Translations under genes and position numbers: made by a program | Assembly: GCA_010279815.1 (NCBI GenBank) | Contig: QEOQ01000242.1 | Location: 107,096 to 171,095, forward strand | DNA length: 64,000 bases | Origin: Brachionus plicatilis | Taxonomy: Eukaryota; Rotifera; Eurotatoria; Ploima; Brachionidae | Direction: 5' to 3' | Shown: positions 55,070 through 64,000 of the stretch, piece by piece | How positions within the stretch are numbered: the first letter of the stretch is position 1 | Layout: every line of letters starts with the position of its first letter | Notes under the pieces: model-generated | What the model was told of the DNA's origin: nothing | The model's input: the letters and a program-made list of their open reading frames with translations, nothing else | The model's database searches: none

Positions 55070-55531
55070 TTTTTTTTTTATTATATAAATTAGACTTAAT
55101 TTAAACCTGATTTTTAAATTTAAAATTTCTTATATGTAATTTAAGCGTTTAAATAAATTTTTGCACTCTTTGATCATTTATCTATTATTTTCCATTTTTA
55201 TAGCTAATTTTTATAGCATTTTTAAATAATTTTTTATTTTTTGACAATTAAGCGAACAGAATATAGTTGATATTTTAAATATTGTTTTATTTTCAAATTT
55301 TTTTTTTCAATCGCCAGGACATGCACAAAATATTAATTAATTGAGAAAAAATTTAAAAAAAAAAACATATTTGTTTGCTAATTGTGTTTATTTGTTTCGA
55401 ACTGAAGGTGCTTTATATTAAGAAAAAATCGTAACTCAAAATACATAATTTAAAATAAAAAAATAAAATAAAAAATCTTAGTTAGAATAACATATATAAA
55501 TCATTAATTTTAATTTGTTGATAAAGATAGA
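55070..55531. other. A/T-rich upstream region of the homeobox gene
   Basis: No gene. TTTCGAACTGAAGGTGCTTT near 55396 is a weak match to the LINE tail motif. Confidence 0.35.
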
Positions 55532-55589
55532 GCGCCAAATTAAATAGTCTCAATAGAAAGGACTAATTTAACTGGGCGCCAAATTAAAT
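55532..55589 (+). promoter_or_regulatory. Twin E2F-like sites GCGCCAAATTAAAT
   Basis: GCGCCAAATTAAAT occurs at 55532-55545 and 55576-55589, 44 bp apart, 140-200 bp before the homeobox start codon. GCGCCAAA is the complement of the E2F consensus TTTGGCGC, and such G+C-rich octamers are rare in this DNA. Both copies are followed shortly by GTCTC. Function is inferred; they may also be a small duplicated repeat. Confidence 0.45.
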
Positions 55590-55728
55590 CGGTCTCGATC
55601 ATGGACACTAATAGACCAAGTTCGTTAAATAACTCAATTATAAAAAATCCTCCAAATTTTCAAAATTAATTTGTTATCAAAAATAAATTTAATTTGTTTA
55701 ATTTAATTTACTCAAATCGATATCTTAA

Positions 55729-56620
55729 ATGGATTCATTAATCAAAAGCGAACAAATCTTCACATCACAAAATTTGCTCGAGGCAGACCACGATTTTTTG
55801 AATTCGCTGCTTCCATTAGATGAAGACAACTCTTTCTGTGATTCAATAGACAATTATACTCATGGGCTTTTCCTACCAGTTCTATCACCCACGTCCTCTT
55901 CATCGACTTCGTCATCAACAGCATCTTTTTTTAACATCACTGAGTCGACTGAAATGAATTTCAACAATCCGACTAATCAACCCTCGTTATCCCCTGCTCC
56001 TTCAGCCACTTCCACAAATTCTTCTCTCAGTCTTTCGATTGATATGAATGCAGCCAATTTTCTTCTCTTGAATCCTCAGTCAAAGACCTCTCTCGGATCA
56101 GATAGCTATGACAGTTTTTGCTTAACATCAAATTTTAATGACCAATTCATAGGACAATCAAGCCAATTTTCAAATTGGACCAGTGGTGTCAAGCAGGATG
56201 TCTCAGTGGGAACAGATTTGACCATTGGCCGAGAAGTTAGATGCAAAAAAGACTTCGACTGGTCGAACGGACTCAAATTCAATCTAATTGACAGCTCTAG
56301 GATTCCGAACTTTGGAATTTCAAACCAAATTGCTAAAAATGACAAAGAGTCCTTTAAGCTAGTTGAAAAAATTCAGCCGAAAAAATCACGTACCAAATAC
56401 ACCAAAGAACAAATCGATGTACTCGAATCGACCTACTGGAGAAATGCTTATCCCGATGTTATCACAATAGAACACTTGAGTAAATCGCTTGGCATAAGTA
56501 GAGAAAAAATAAATGTATTAAAATGTTTTATTTAAAATATTTTGATTATAAATTAAATTTTTTCTATTTTAGATTTGGTTCCAAAATAGAAGAGCAAGAA
56601 GCAAAAGGCACGGAATTTGA
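55729..56620 (+). CDS. PRD-like homeobox transcription factor, two exons
   Basis: Exon 1 is 55729-56514 and exon 2 is 56573-56620, with a 58-bp GT-AG intron in phase 0; 277 residues. The N-terminal 220 residues are Ser/Thr/Asn-rich and acidic, as in activation domains. The homeodomain spans about 219-275: RTKYTKEQIDVLESTYWRNA, YPDVITIEHLSKSLGISREK, then INIWFQNRRARSKRH. The YPD in the loop and Gln50 in WFQNRRAR are typical of the paired-like class, although the sequence is divergent and I cannot name the family. The intron splits helix 3, a common place in this class. The protein ends two residues after the homeodomain. Twin E2F-like sites lie upstream. Confidence 0.88.
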
Positions 56621-57978
56621 GTCATGTTTTTTTAGATTTTTTAAAAAATTTTTTGTACCAAAATTTTTTCAAATTTAGCAATTAAGACACAATATGAATT
56701 TTTGTCCTTAATATGAATAATTGAATAATAAATAATTATTTTATTTTTTAAAATAATTTTAAAAGATAAATCAAAATTTTCTTTGTTTGGTTCCTTTTAT
56801 TTTCAATATTTTGCACATCTGACACTGCAAATATTTCAATTTAATATTATAAATTGGTAATTTTTCGCAAAATTAGATATCTAAAATTTTGCTATAAACA
56901 TATTGAACTAAGCATTTCTAGAAAATTCATGTACTGATTCTAATTTTTGATTTTTTAATTGAAGTCGATACCTAAATGGCCATAGATTTTATACAAAAGA
57001 ATAGAAAAATTTAAACAAATAAATGATATTTATTAAAAAAATTTTCTTAGTAAAACATAATTAAGAGAGCAAAATCATATAAAAGTACAATAGTGCCACA
57101 AAAAAACAATTTTAAATTAATAGAAGAATATCCGAAAATTGTGAAATTGAAATAAAAGTTAAATAAAAAATTTCTTTCGAAAAATTGAAATAATAAAATT
57201 TAAAAAAAACTTCAGCACAGGTTTTGTGAAATTTAATACAAAATGTTAAAAAGAACAGAAAAAAATAATATAAGTTTAAAATTAGTTTCGTGATTACGAC
57301 GTTGTCTAACTTTCAATGTTGCATCAGCTATCTAGGTCTGCAAAATTCTGCAAATTTAGCGGAAACGAGATTTCAAAATGTTCAAGCTCAGTGCATTTTG
57401 CACAGATTTCAAAGTATGTAGCACACTGTTACAGTATTTTATAAAATGTATTTTTCTATCTTTAGTTTTAATTTATCAAAAAAGGAAGATTTTTAGGACA
57501 ATTATAAATTCACAAAGCCCGATAGAAGAGAAGTATTTAATACATATTTTCAATATTAAAAGTTAAAGAAATAAAAACCCAACAAGATCAATTGAATATT
57601 TTATTTAGAAAAAAAAAACAATAGAAAAAATAACGCAACCCAGTGCAACATATTTTATTGCACCGTTTTTCCTAAAATTAAATTTTTATTTTATTTTTTT
57701 TAGTAAATAAAAATTTGTAAATTGTTTACTTTAGATATTTTATATATCTAAATAAAGTTCTGCAAAAATTATTCTCCATTTTTCCAATAAGTTATTTTGT
57801 AGAAAAATCCAGCATACCCCAGTTTATCAAATGCTTTACTACTGTCAAGACTTTTTAGATTTATTGAGATCCTCCTTAGCGACAATAGTTGATAACTTAA
57901 CCAAATTTTTGAATATTTTAAATTTTAATAAAATATGTTGATTATTGTTAAAAAAATTTTTTATATCAATATTCATTT
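56621..57978. repeat. Intergenic with a remnant of the 943-type MITE
   Basis: TTTATCAAAAAAGGAAGATT, then AAATTCACAAAGCC (57473-57530), and CAGTGCAACATATTTTATTG with CACCG (57641-57665), resemble the right arm and the interior of the MITE at 943-1316. It is too decayed to bound. No gene. Confidence 0.45.
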
Positions 57979-58964
57979 GGTTTAATTTTTTGTGTTTGAA
58001 TTACAAAATGTATCCAATGTTGAAATAACATTGAAAAAGTGCGATGTTTCAAATATTTTTTTCAGTTTCAAATAAAAAAATAATTTAAAGTTAATATAGC
58101 AAACATTTTCATATTTGAAATTTAACTCTTTATTAAAATAGAAACAGTTTAATTTTTATTTAGGAATTTGAAAAAATTGTTGAAAATCATTTTTTTAACT
58201 TTTAAATTATTTATTTATTTGTTTATCTGTACCTTTACCAACCTTCAAAAAAAATATATGAAACAAAAAAATTAAAAATAAAGATAAATAAGATAAAATA
58301 AAATGAAAAAAAAAAATAATTCATTTAGATTTTAATTAATGAAAAGGCTTATGAACCATAGTTCACATATTTTGCGATCAATTTTTGTTCTCGGGTTTGT
58401 GAACTATAAGTTCACCTAATTTTTTCGTTCACGAAATGGTGAACCAAAATAGAATTAGGTGATTAAATCTCAAATTAGGTGAAAAACTTTTAGACTATGA
58501 GAATAAACTGAATAAAGTCGCTATTTAATAGAATGCCTAATTCTCGATACTGAAATAAAAATAAACAATTGAAGTTAATAACTTTTTTGTTTTTTTTAAT
58601 TTGAAAGAGCTTTAGAAAAAGAATTTGCTCTGATCTAGTTGACCTGGTATTACCTTTTCAACAATCCAAAATACCAAAATGCCCTCTCTACTTAAATCTG
58701 GGAACTAGAATTGTTTCACTAGAAGATGAACCAAAGCTCACCTAACTGACCCGAAAAACTTTTTTTTTCTTTAAAAATTTTGACTTTCATAGCACAAACC
58801 CAAAGTCAAAATTAAAAAAAAAAAAACAAGTTTTTCATGCTTGCATGATAAACTTAAAATTATTTTTTTATTTGAGACTGAAAAAAATATTTGAAACATC
58901 GCACTTTTTCAATGTTATTTCAACATTGAATACATTTTGTGATTCAAACACAAAAAATTAAACC
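57979..58964. mobile_element. Foldback element with 120-bp inverted arms
   Basis: The left end GGTTTAATTTTTTGTGTTTG and its inverse at 58945-58964 open arms that share CAATGTTGAAATAACATTGA and AAAAGTGCGATGTTTCAAAT, about 93% identical over 120 bp. The middle holds a minus-strand LINE tail trace (TTGAAGGTTGGTAAAGGTAC then AGATAAACAAATAAATA, 58205-58246) and a GTTCAC/GTGAAC cluster (58345-58460). The target duplication is not clear. Confidence 0.72.
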
Positions 58965-59353
58965 ATTTTTAATTATTAATTAAATAATAATTTAATAAAA
59001 AATTAATTAAAAATAAAATTTATCTTCTGATTCATAAAATAATGATACAAGCGAGGTTTTGAGAGGAAGTTTTAGAATGTATCTTATTTTTTTCTTGCTT
59101 AATCTTCTTTCTTTTATGAAAAATATTTCGTTTTATTTTAATGATTTTTGCTTAACATTTTTTTTAATTTTTGATCTGAACGAACTAAAGTTTTTCAAAT
59201 AATTAAATGTTTGAAATATTCTAAATAAAATTTTCAAGTCTAAGTATAGAAAGCCAATTTATGAATACTAAAATAATCTACAATTTTGAATAAATTCTAA
59301 AAAAGATAACAAAAAATATACGCAAAATATATTTATTTTATACAAAGCTTAAA

Positions 59354-60790
59354 TTAAATTGAATATTTTCTGTCTATTGAGAACATTTTTTTGTACTCCA
59401 ACCATTCCAAATATTTCTCAATGGACAATAATTGGTAACAGCATCCTAAAGAGAGAAAAATTACAAGCAGATCCGATGCAAACTGAGCATGCATCTTGAC
59501 AACAAAAAGTCCTTTTATTTTTGTGGTCACCTTAAAGCCAAGTTCGCTACTAAAATTATGATCTGCAATGTTAGACTTAACTTCAGAATGAGAAAAAAAC
59601 TGTTTGTAAAAACTGTCATCATAGCGGTTTAAGTAATTGGACGTTATTTGGACTGGCTCTGAGGTATTTCTTATGCTTAGTTTATTACGGCTTAAATCTG
59701 CCAAAAAATCCGCATAGTTCGATACTTGCGGGTTGAAAAAATTCAAGTTAGTTTTTTCCCATGAGTTTATTCTGTGAAATTGGAGCACATCCACCATGTC
59801 CCAAATGCTTAAAAAAAATATCACAAAAATAGAGTGAATGATCCATTTCAATGAATTGTTGGACTTTTTTTCCAATTTTTTGGACTTAATTTGCCAAAAA
59901 TGGTCAAGCTGACACTCAATGTCTTTTTTGGTCTTCGGCTCACACTCGTCTGTTTCTTTGACCATGTATGAATAGAGTCCGAGTGAGCAGACCGAAAAAA
60001 TCATAAAAAATAAATTCAAATGAAAATTAGACAGAGGTGAATTTTCCTGGGCTTTTTGAGGCATATGAGTCTGACTGAGCATCAAGTTAGAATTCACCTC
60101 AACAAGAACATAGTCGTTTGTGTTGACACCCAGCGACTCCAAATTCATTTTGCTCTTGACGAAAATTTGGTCCAGATAGGTCCATAATTTGCTATTCAGT
60201 GTGGAAAAGACTGTGCCAACCCCAAGCTGACCACAGATTCGCTTCATGCTTATTACATTGAATGGAATAATTGTTAAAAAAAGGAAAAGGTTTATGCACA
60301 ATTGAACTCTGAAAAAAAATCCATTTTTGCTTATTTTCTGATTAACTATTAGGTAGCTTAGTAGAAGAATGTTAACTAGAATTGTGGTAAGGTTTATGTT
60401 GAAGACAATGGCCATTTTAATGCAGTTTTTGACCATGTTAAATTCGATTATTTCGCTCATGTTGATTAAGGTCTTTAGTTTAATAATTGGCTTAGTCTGG
60501 TCGCTGGTGTTTTTCATAAACTGGACATAGTCTATTTTGGTAATGTCAATTTTATCCGAATTGAGAGTGTACAGCCATGTTAGCCGTGACAATAGATCAA
60601 GAGATGAGTCATGTTTTTTAAGTGAGTCATTGCGCGTCGTAAACCCTTTTTCGTAGCTTTCGGCCGATTTTTTTTCTAAATTAGCGTTTGGGCTTGAATA
60701 TTTTAACAATTCAAATACTAAAATAAATGCTAGATTTGCTTTGAGGAGTACAATGGACGTCTTTACGCAATTAAGAGCGAATATCCTCAT
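59354..60790 (-). CDS. Unrecognised multi-pass membrane protein
   Basis: 478 codons from ATG 60790. I see about six hydrophobic segments: residues 13-30, 125-150, 160-180, 255-275, 318-338 and 430-450. Between segments 3 and 4 is a roughly 75-residue loop with one Cys. A charged 40-residue loop with KKLEKKSNN separates segments 4 and 5. A 90-residue loop with three N-x-S/T sites (NTS, NIAD excluded) precedes the last segment, so it is probably extracellular. An acceptor-like TTTTTAG lies just before the start (near 60799) and the frame stays open across it, so an upstream exon is possible. I do not recognise the family. Confidence 0.7.
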   Translation of the reverse strand: MRIFALNCVKTSIVLLKANLAFILVFELLKYSSPNANLEKKSAESYEKGFTTRNDSLKKHDSSLDLLSRLTWLYTLNSDKIDITKIDYVQFMKNTSDQTKPIIKLKTLINMSEIIEFNMVKNCIKMAIVFNINLTTILVNILLLSYLIVNQKISKNGFFFRVQLCINLFLFLTIIPFNVISMKRICGQLGVGTVFSTLNSKLWTYLDQIFVKSKMNLESLGVNTNDYVLVEVNSNLMLSQTHMPQKAQENSPLSNFHLNLFFMIFSVCSLGLYSYMVKETDECEPKTKKDIECQLDHFWQIKSKKLEKKSNNSLKWIIHSIFVIFFLSIWDMVDVLQFHRINSWEKTNLNFFNPQVSNYADFLADLSRNKLSIRNTSEPVQITSNYLNRYDDSFYKQFFSHSEVKSNIADHNFSSELGFKVTTKIKGLFVVKMHAQFASDLLVIFLSLGCCYQLLSIEKYLEWLEYKKMFSIDRKYSI

Positions 60791-61578
60791 TTGATATCTA
60801 AAAAGTAAAAATTTTTTTTCAAAATAACATTGAAAAATAAAATTTTTTAAGTTTTATTGAATAATTTTTGTTTGCTTTTAGAATTTTGGAATAACTTGGT
60901 ACTTAAATTTCATTTTAAACTGGATTTATAAGGTAAAATTTATTATAATTTTTTTAAAATATACCTTTATAATTTACTTTAAAAAGGTTTCTCACCTAAA
61001 CATTTTTAGAAATCAAAATTTATTGAATTGATTACTGAAGAACCTTTAAAAAATTGAAAATTGAAAAATTTCTTTCATTATTAGAATAAGGTTGTTTGAA
61101 CAGTTTATTTAGTTTTTTGAAATTTTGGTTTTCCTATGAGCCTAGAATGAGATTTTTTGAAATTTTAAATTCTAATCAAGTCTTGTAAATTTTTCATTTG
61201 AATGATCACGTAGTTTAGTTAAAGCAAGCGAAGCATGGCTGAAAAATAGAATTAGATAGCCAAATAGTAAGAAAATGCATCATAATTTAATTTTTTTTTT
61301 CAAATATTATAATTTAACCTAGAAATTAAAATTTTTATCATGAGTAAAATTCATAAAATAAAATTTTAATCATTTTCGTTTCTATAGTTTTTTAGAAAAA
61401 AAACATGAATTTTATTTATAATTAAAACTGATTTTTCAAGATTTTTTCAAATAATTTATTGATTAAAATATTGGATTATTTTCTAAAAAAACCTAAAATT
61501 AATTGTTTTGAGATTAAACTCTTATGTTTTAATTAGAATTTACTCTTTAATGACTCTTTGAGCTTATTTTAAACGAAC
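60791..61578. other. A/T-rich upstream DNA, no gene recognised
   Basis: Any 5' exon of the 59354 gene would lie here, but none is clear. Confidence 0.35.
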
Positions 61579-61786
61579 ATAAATAATGGGAGAAATTTAA
61601 TCGATCTCTAAAATTACTTAATCGATCACTAATATTTTTCTATCTCTTATTTTACTAAATACCCTTAACTTATATTTATTAATCTGTCTCCTAAATTAAA
61701 TAAAACAGCAACTAATTTTACTTAAAGTATCTCTTATTTTTATTAAATTGATTTAAAAAAAAAAAAATTTCAAATAAAATAATATC

Positions 61787-62226
61787 TTATAAGTTTTTTC
61801 TTGGTCTACCTCTACCTCTCTTTAGTGGAGCTTCTACTTTCTTACTTATATCACTGCTGGTTGATTCTTGCACTACTTTTTCAGCTTCCTTATCAATTGT
61901 TTTTTTGTTCTTTTTTGTTGGTATAACTGTTTCTTGTGGAGTTTCTTCCTCTACTTCTGTTATCTTTCGCATTGAGGTACTTTTCTCTTAACTAGGTTGC
62001 ATCGATAATCAACTTTTAAACCGGCCTCAGTTTCACTACTTTTCAGAGAAGACCAAATCTTTTCATTATCTAACCAGTCTTTGGATGCTTCTTGATCGTC
62101 GAATGTTCTCTCATAGATCCAGTTCTTCCTGGTTCTTTTCTTTTTATTGGATTCTTGAACCTCGTCTTCAGATTCTGATTCAGAAGTTACATAGTCATCA
62201 ACTACTCGATACTCACTATCAGACAT
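61787..62226 (-). pseudogene. AT-hook protein, internal-deletion product of a transposon gene
   Basis: From ATG 62226 a frame of 88 codons encodes an acidic start (VTSESESEDEVQES), a basic patch (KKKRTRKNW) and a DYRCNLVKRKVPQCE segment. That segment recalls the FLYWCH/WRKY-like zinc domain at the start of MULE-type transposases. At 61960-61975 the frame shifts and continues as a charged tail ending in an AT-hook (KRGRGRPRKNL). The second Cys/His half of the zinc domain and the DDE core are absent. The simplest reading is that start and end of a longer transposon gene were joined by a deletion. Compare the AT-hook tail at 1-174. Confidence 0.6.
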
Positions 62227-62250
62227 TTCAATACTTTGATAAAACTTTGA

Positions 62251-62660
62251 TTATTTATTTATTTATTTATTTGTTTTCTGTACAGAGCTAGAGCTCCTTC
62301 AGAATAAGTTAAAAAAAATAATAAAAAAAAAAATAAAATAAAAATAAAATTAAAGTTAATAAAATGAGATAAAAAAAAAGAATCGAAATAAAGTAAATAA
62401 GCTAAAAAAATGAAAGTTGAAAAGACATAAATAGGAATAGATTGTTACATGTTGCACATGTTTAAATAGTTCAATTTTCAGGAAAAAAAGAAGAAATAGT
62501 AAGGTAGCAATTACACAATGGAGTTGGGTATTCAATATATCTTGATTCGAAACCTTCTTTGTATTCCTTCACCAGTCTTACAACCAATGGAATAGAATGA
62601 CTCAGTCCTGTCCCAACATATCTCTCACTCAATTCAAAAAGCCGATTCGATCACATTAGA
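62251..62660 (-). mobile_element. 5'-truncated LINE fragment: ORF2 end plus tail
   Basis: Minus-strand frame 62644-62471 reads RLFELSERYVGTGLSHSIPL, VVRLVKEYKEGFESRYIEYP, TPLCNCYLTISSFFPEN and a stop, close to 22185-22367. The tail has CTGAAGGAGCTCTAGCTCTG (a GAGCTCTAGCTC hairpin) and ends in AAACAAATAAATAAATAAAT, only 25 bp before the ATG of the AT-hook ORF. It inserted into the MULE-type element. Confidence 0.82.
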
Positions 62661-62957
62661 TCATCTTTAAATATCCACAAAAAAAAACTCTCACAGGAGA
62701 TAATTAAATTAAATCAAGAGATAATTTCAACTGTTCATTAATTAAGTTAAGAGCTATATTCATCATAATCATACTCATCTTCAGTAAATTTAGTGACAAA
62801 AAAACTCAGGATACATAAATATTTTTTATTAGAGACAGTTAATTAATCAAATTAATCGAATAAATAATATTATAGATAGAAAAAATAAAATAATATGTTT
62901 TATTAAGTGATCTTTTAAGTAATGTAAGAGATCGATTAATAATACCTTATAAATAAT

Positions 62958-63435
62958 TAGTTTTCAAAATTCAAATTCAAACAAATTTTCTCAAAAAAAA
63001 TTATTATTTTAATTTTTTAAAAATGGAATAAGGTCGACTCGAATATTTCAGATCAAGATGATTTCGTTTCAATTTAATTTGAAAAATACTCAAAAACGAA
63101 TTAACAAAGGCAAAGTTAAATTTTGTTCATTTTAATCAAAAACTTTTGAAATATGCAATTCAAGATTGCAAATATAATTTTTAAATAAATAAAATAAAAA
63201 GATTGTGTTAAACTCAATTTTATATTTAAGGAAAAATTTTAGTATATTAGTTTTGAACATCAAGAGATAAAAAATTAGAATAAAAAGATTCCTGACAATT
63301 TTTATCACTTTTGATTTTTTTATAAAAATTCAAAAGATATCTTCGTAAATTTTTTGATATGCTTTTTTTAATAAAAAATAAATTATTAAATTACAATATC
63401 TCTTTTGATTTGAGCGAAAACTATATTTTTACTAG
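62958..63435. other. A/T-rich DNA, nothing recognised
   Basis: No gene or repeat boundary found. Confidence 0.4.
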
Positions 63436-63441
63436 TGTTGG

Positions 63442-64000
63442 GGGCCGGTCGAGAGGCCACGTGGCCGGCCGTGCAAACGGCCAAAAAACAGCCGGTTCAT
63501 TTAACGGCCAATGAGGGTGACTGGCCGACCAAGCCGCGGCCAACTGACGGACCGACCGTGAAATGGCCGGCCAAATGAAAGGCCGTTAGACGGCCGAACG
63601 TGTGCAGAACGGCCGGCCACAAAACGGTCCAAACAAAAAAAATTTTACTTAGATGTTTAAAAAAATTAAAGGCATTAAAAAAAATTAAAAATTTTAAAGA
63701 AATAAAAATTAAAACTAATTAGATTTTCATCATCGATTTTTATAAATCTAATATATTTTTATTAAAATCGTTTTTATAAAAAAACTATCTAAAATACCGA
63801 TTATAAAATATGTAACGATTTGAAATATATCGAAAAAATTTGGGGTAAATAATTAAAAATTACCTGATCTAAAATTTTGATAAATAATAAATTCTACTTT
63901 TAATACCTTTAAATTTTTTTTTAAACATCCAAGTAAAATTTTTTTTTGGACCGTTTTGTGGCCGGCCGGTCTGCACACGGTCGGCCGTCTAACGGCCTTT
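63442..64000. mobile_element. GGCC-rich foldback element with hAT-like end, cut by window end
   Basis: It starts at about TAGTGTTGGGGGCCGGTCGA (63442), similar to hAT termini. The left arm (to about 63640) is dense in GGCCGGCC and ends CGGCCGGCCACAAAACGGTC. Its inverse returns at 63947-64000 (GGACCGTTTTGTGGCCGGCC, then GTCGGCCGTCTAACGGCC). The loop (63650-63945) is A/T-rich and also inverted (ATTTTACTTAGATGTTTAAA and TTTAAACATCCAAGTAAAAT). The palindrome centre is near 63790. The right end and 8-bp duplication lie outside. Confidence 0.78.

Larger units (their letters stand above)
61588..62948 (-). mobile_element. MULE-type element with long inverted ends, carrying an AT-hook ORF
   Basis: Exact 9-bp flanks ATAAATAAT (61579-61587 and 62949-62957). 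Inverted ends share TTAATCGATCTCT, ATTACTTA..GATCACT and TTCTATCT..TATTTATTxxAT..CTGTCTC over about 110 bp. Inside is a minus-strand ORF with a zinc-binding-like N-terminal part and an AT-hook, and a separate LINE fragment. At 1361 bp without a transposase core it is a non-autonomous deletion derivative. Confidence 0.7.

Noticed and set aside
1..64000. tRNA or rRNA genes
   Set aside because: I looked for B-box-like GGTTCGAATCC cores and conserved rRNA stretches on both strands and found none convincing. A covariance-model scan would settle it.

Overview
The window is AT-rich (roughly a quarter G+C by eye) nuclear DNA from an animal. GT-AG introns, an EMC3 gene, an otopetrin, an ADAMTS-type protease and a homeobox gene all point to a metazoan. 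The very low G+C, compact 50-140 bp introns in some genes and heavy load of LINEs and small palindromic DNA elements suggest a small invertebrate; a monogonont rotifer such as Brachionus is my best guess, but nothing here proves it. Two assembly gaps (15744-15768 and 31824-32661) are present.

Host genes in order: a single-exon secreted leucine-rich-repeat protein with a GDPH von Willebrand D/RGM-like C-terminal half (4329-7130, minus); an otopetrin proton channel rebuilt from four exons over 11 kb (23620-34732, minus); a ten-exon ADAMTS-like metalloprotease whose thrombospondin part is replaced by Thr-rich and Lys/Asn-rich repeats (41261-43962, plus); a secreted Pro/Tyr repeat protein (46960-47343, plus); EMC3 in three exons (50621-51464, minus); a two-exon PRD-like homeobox gene preceded by twin E2F-like sites (55729-56620, plus); and an unrecognised polytopic membrane protein (59354-60790, minus).

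Most of the rest is mobile DNA. One LINE (11247-15346) has both ORFs and a 16-bp target duplication. A second, Jockey-like LINE (about 15790-20902) is broken up and flanked by an inverted duplication of a Tc5/pogo-type transposase pseudogene (right copy 20903-22066, minus). Several 5'-truncated LINE copies lie at 22185, 26999, 36951-37945 and 62251. A decayed Ty3/gypsy pol fragment is at 8937-9337.

The most striking content is a set of near-fully palindromic DNA elements. Several end in GG and are bounded by 9-bp target duplications like those of Mutator/MULE elements: 943, 17556, 26149 (nested inside 25926-26649), 39104, 48232, 54008 and 61588. Another has Tc1/mariner-like ends, a TA duplication and opposed arrays of a G+C-rich 22-bp repeat (48730-49842). 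A third kind has hAT-like ends (63442 to past the window end). One palindrome carries a captured C2H2 zinc-finger fragment (35788-36477). The foldback shape therefore recurs in elements with several different kinds of ends.
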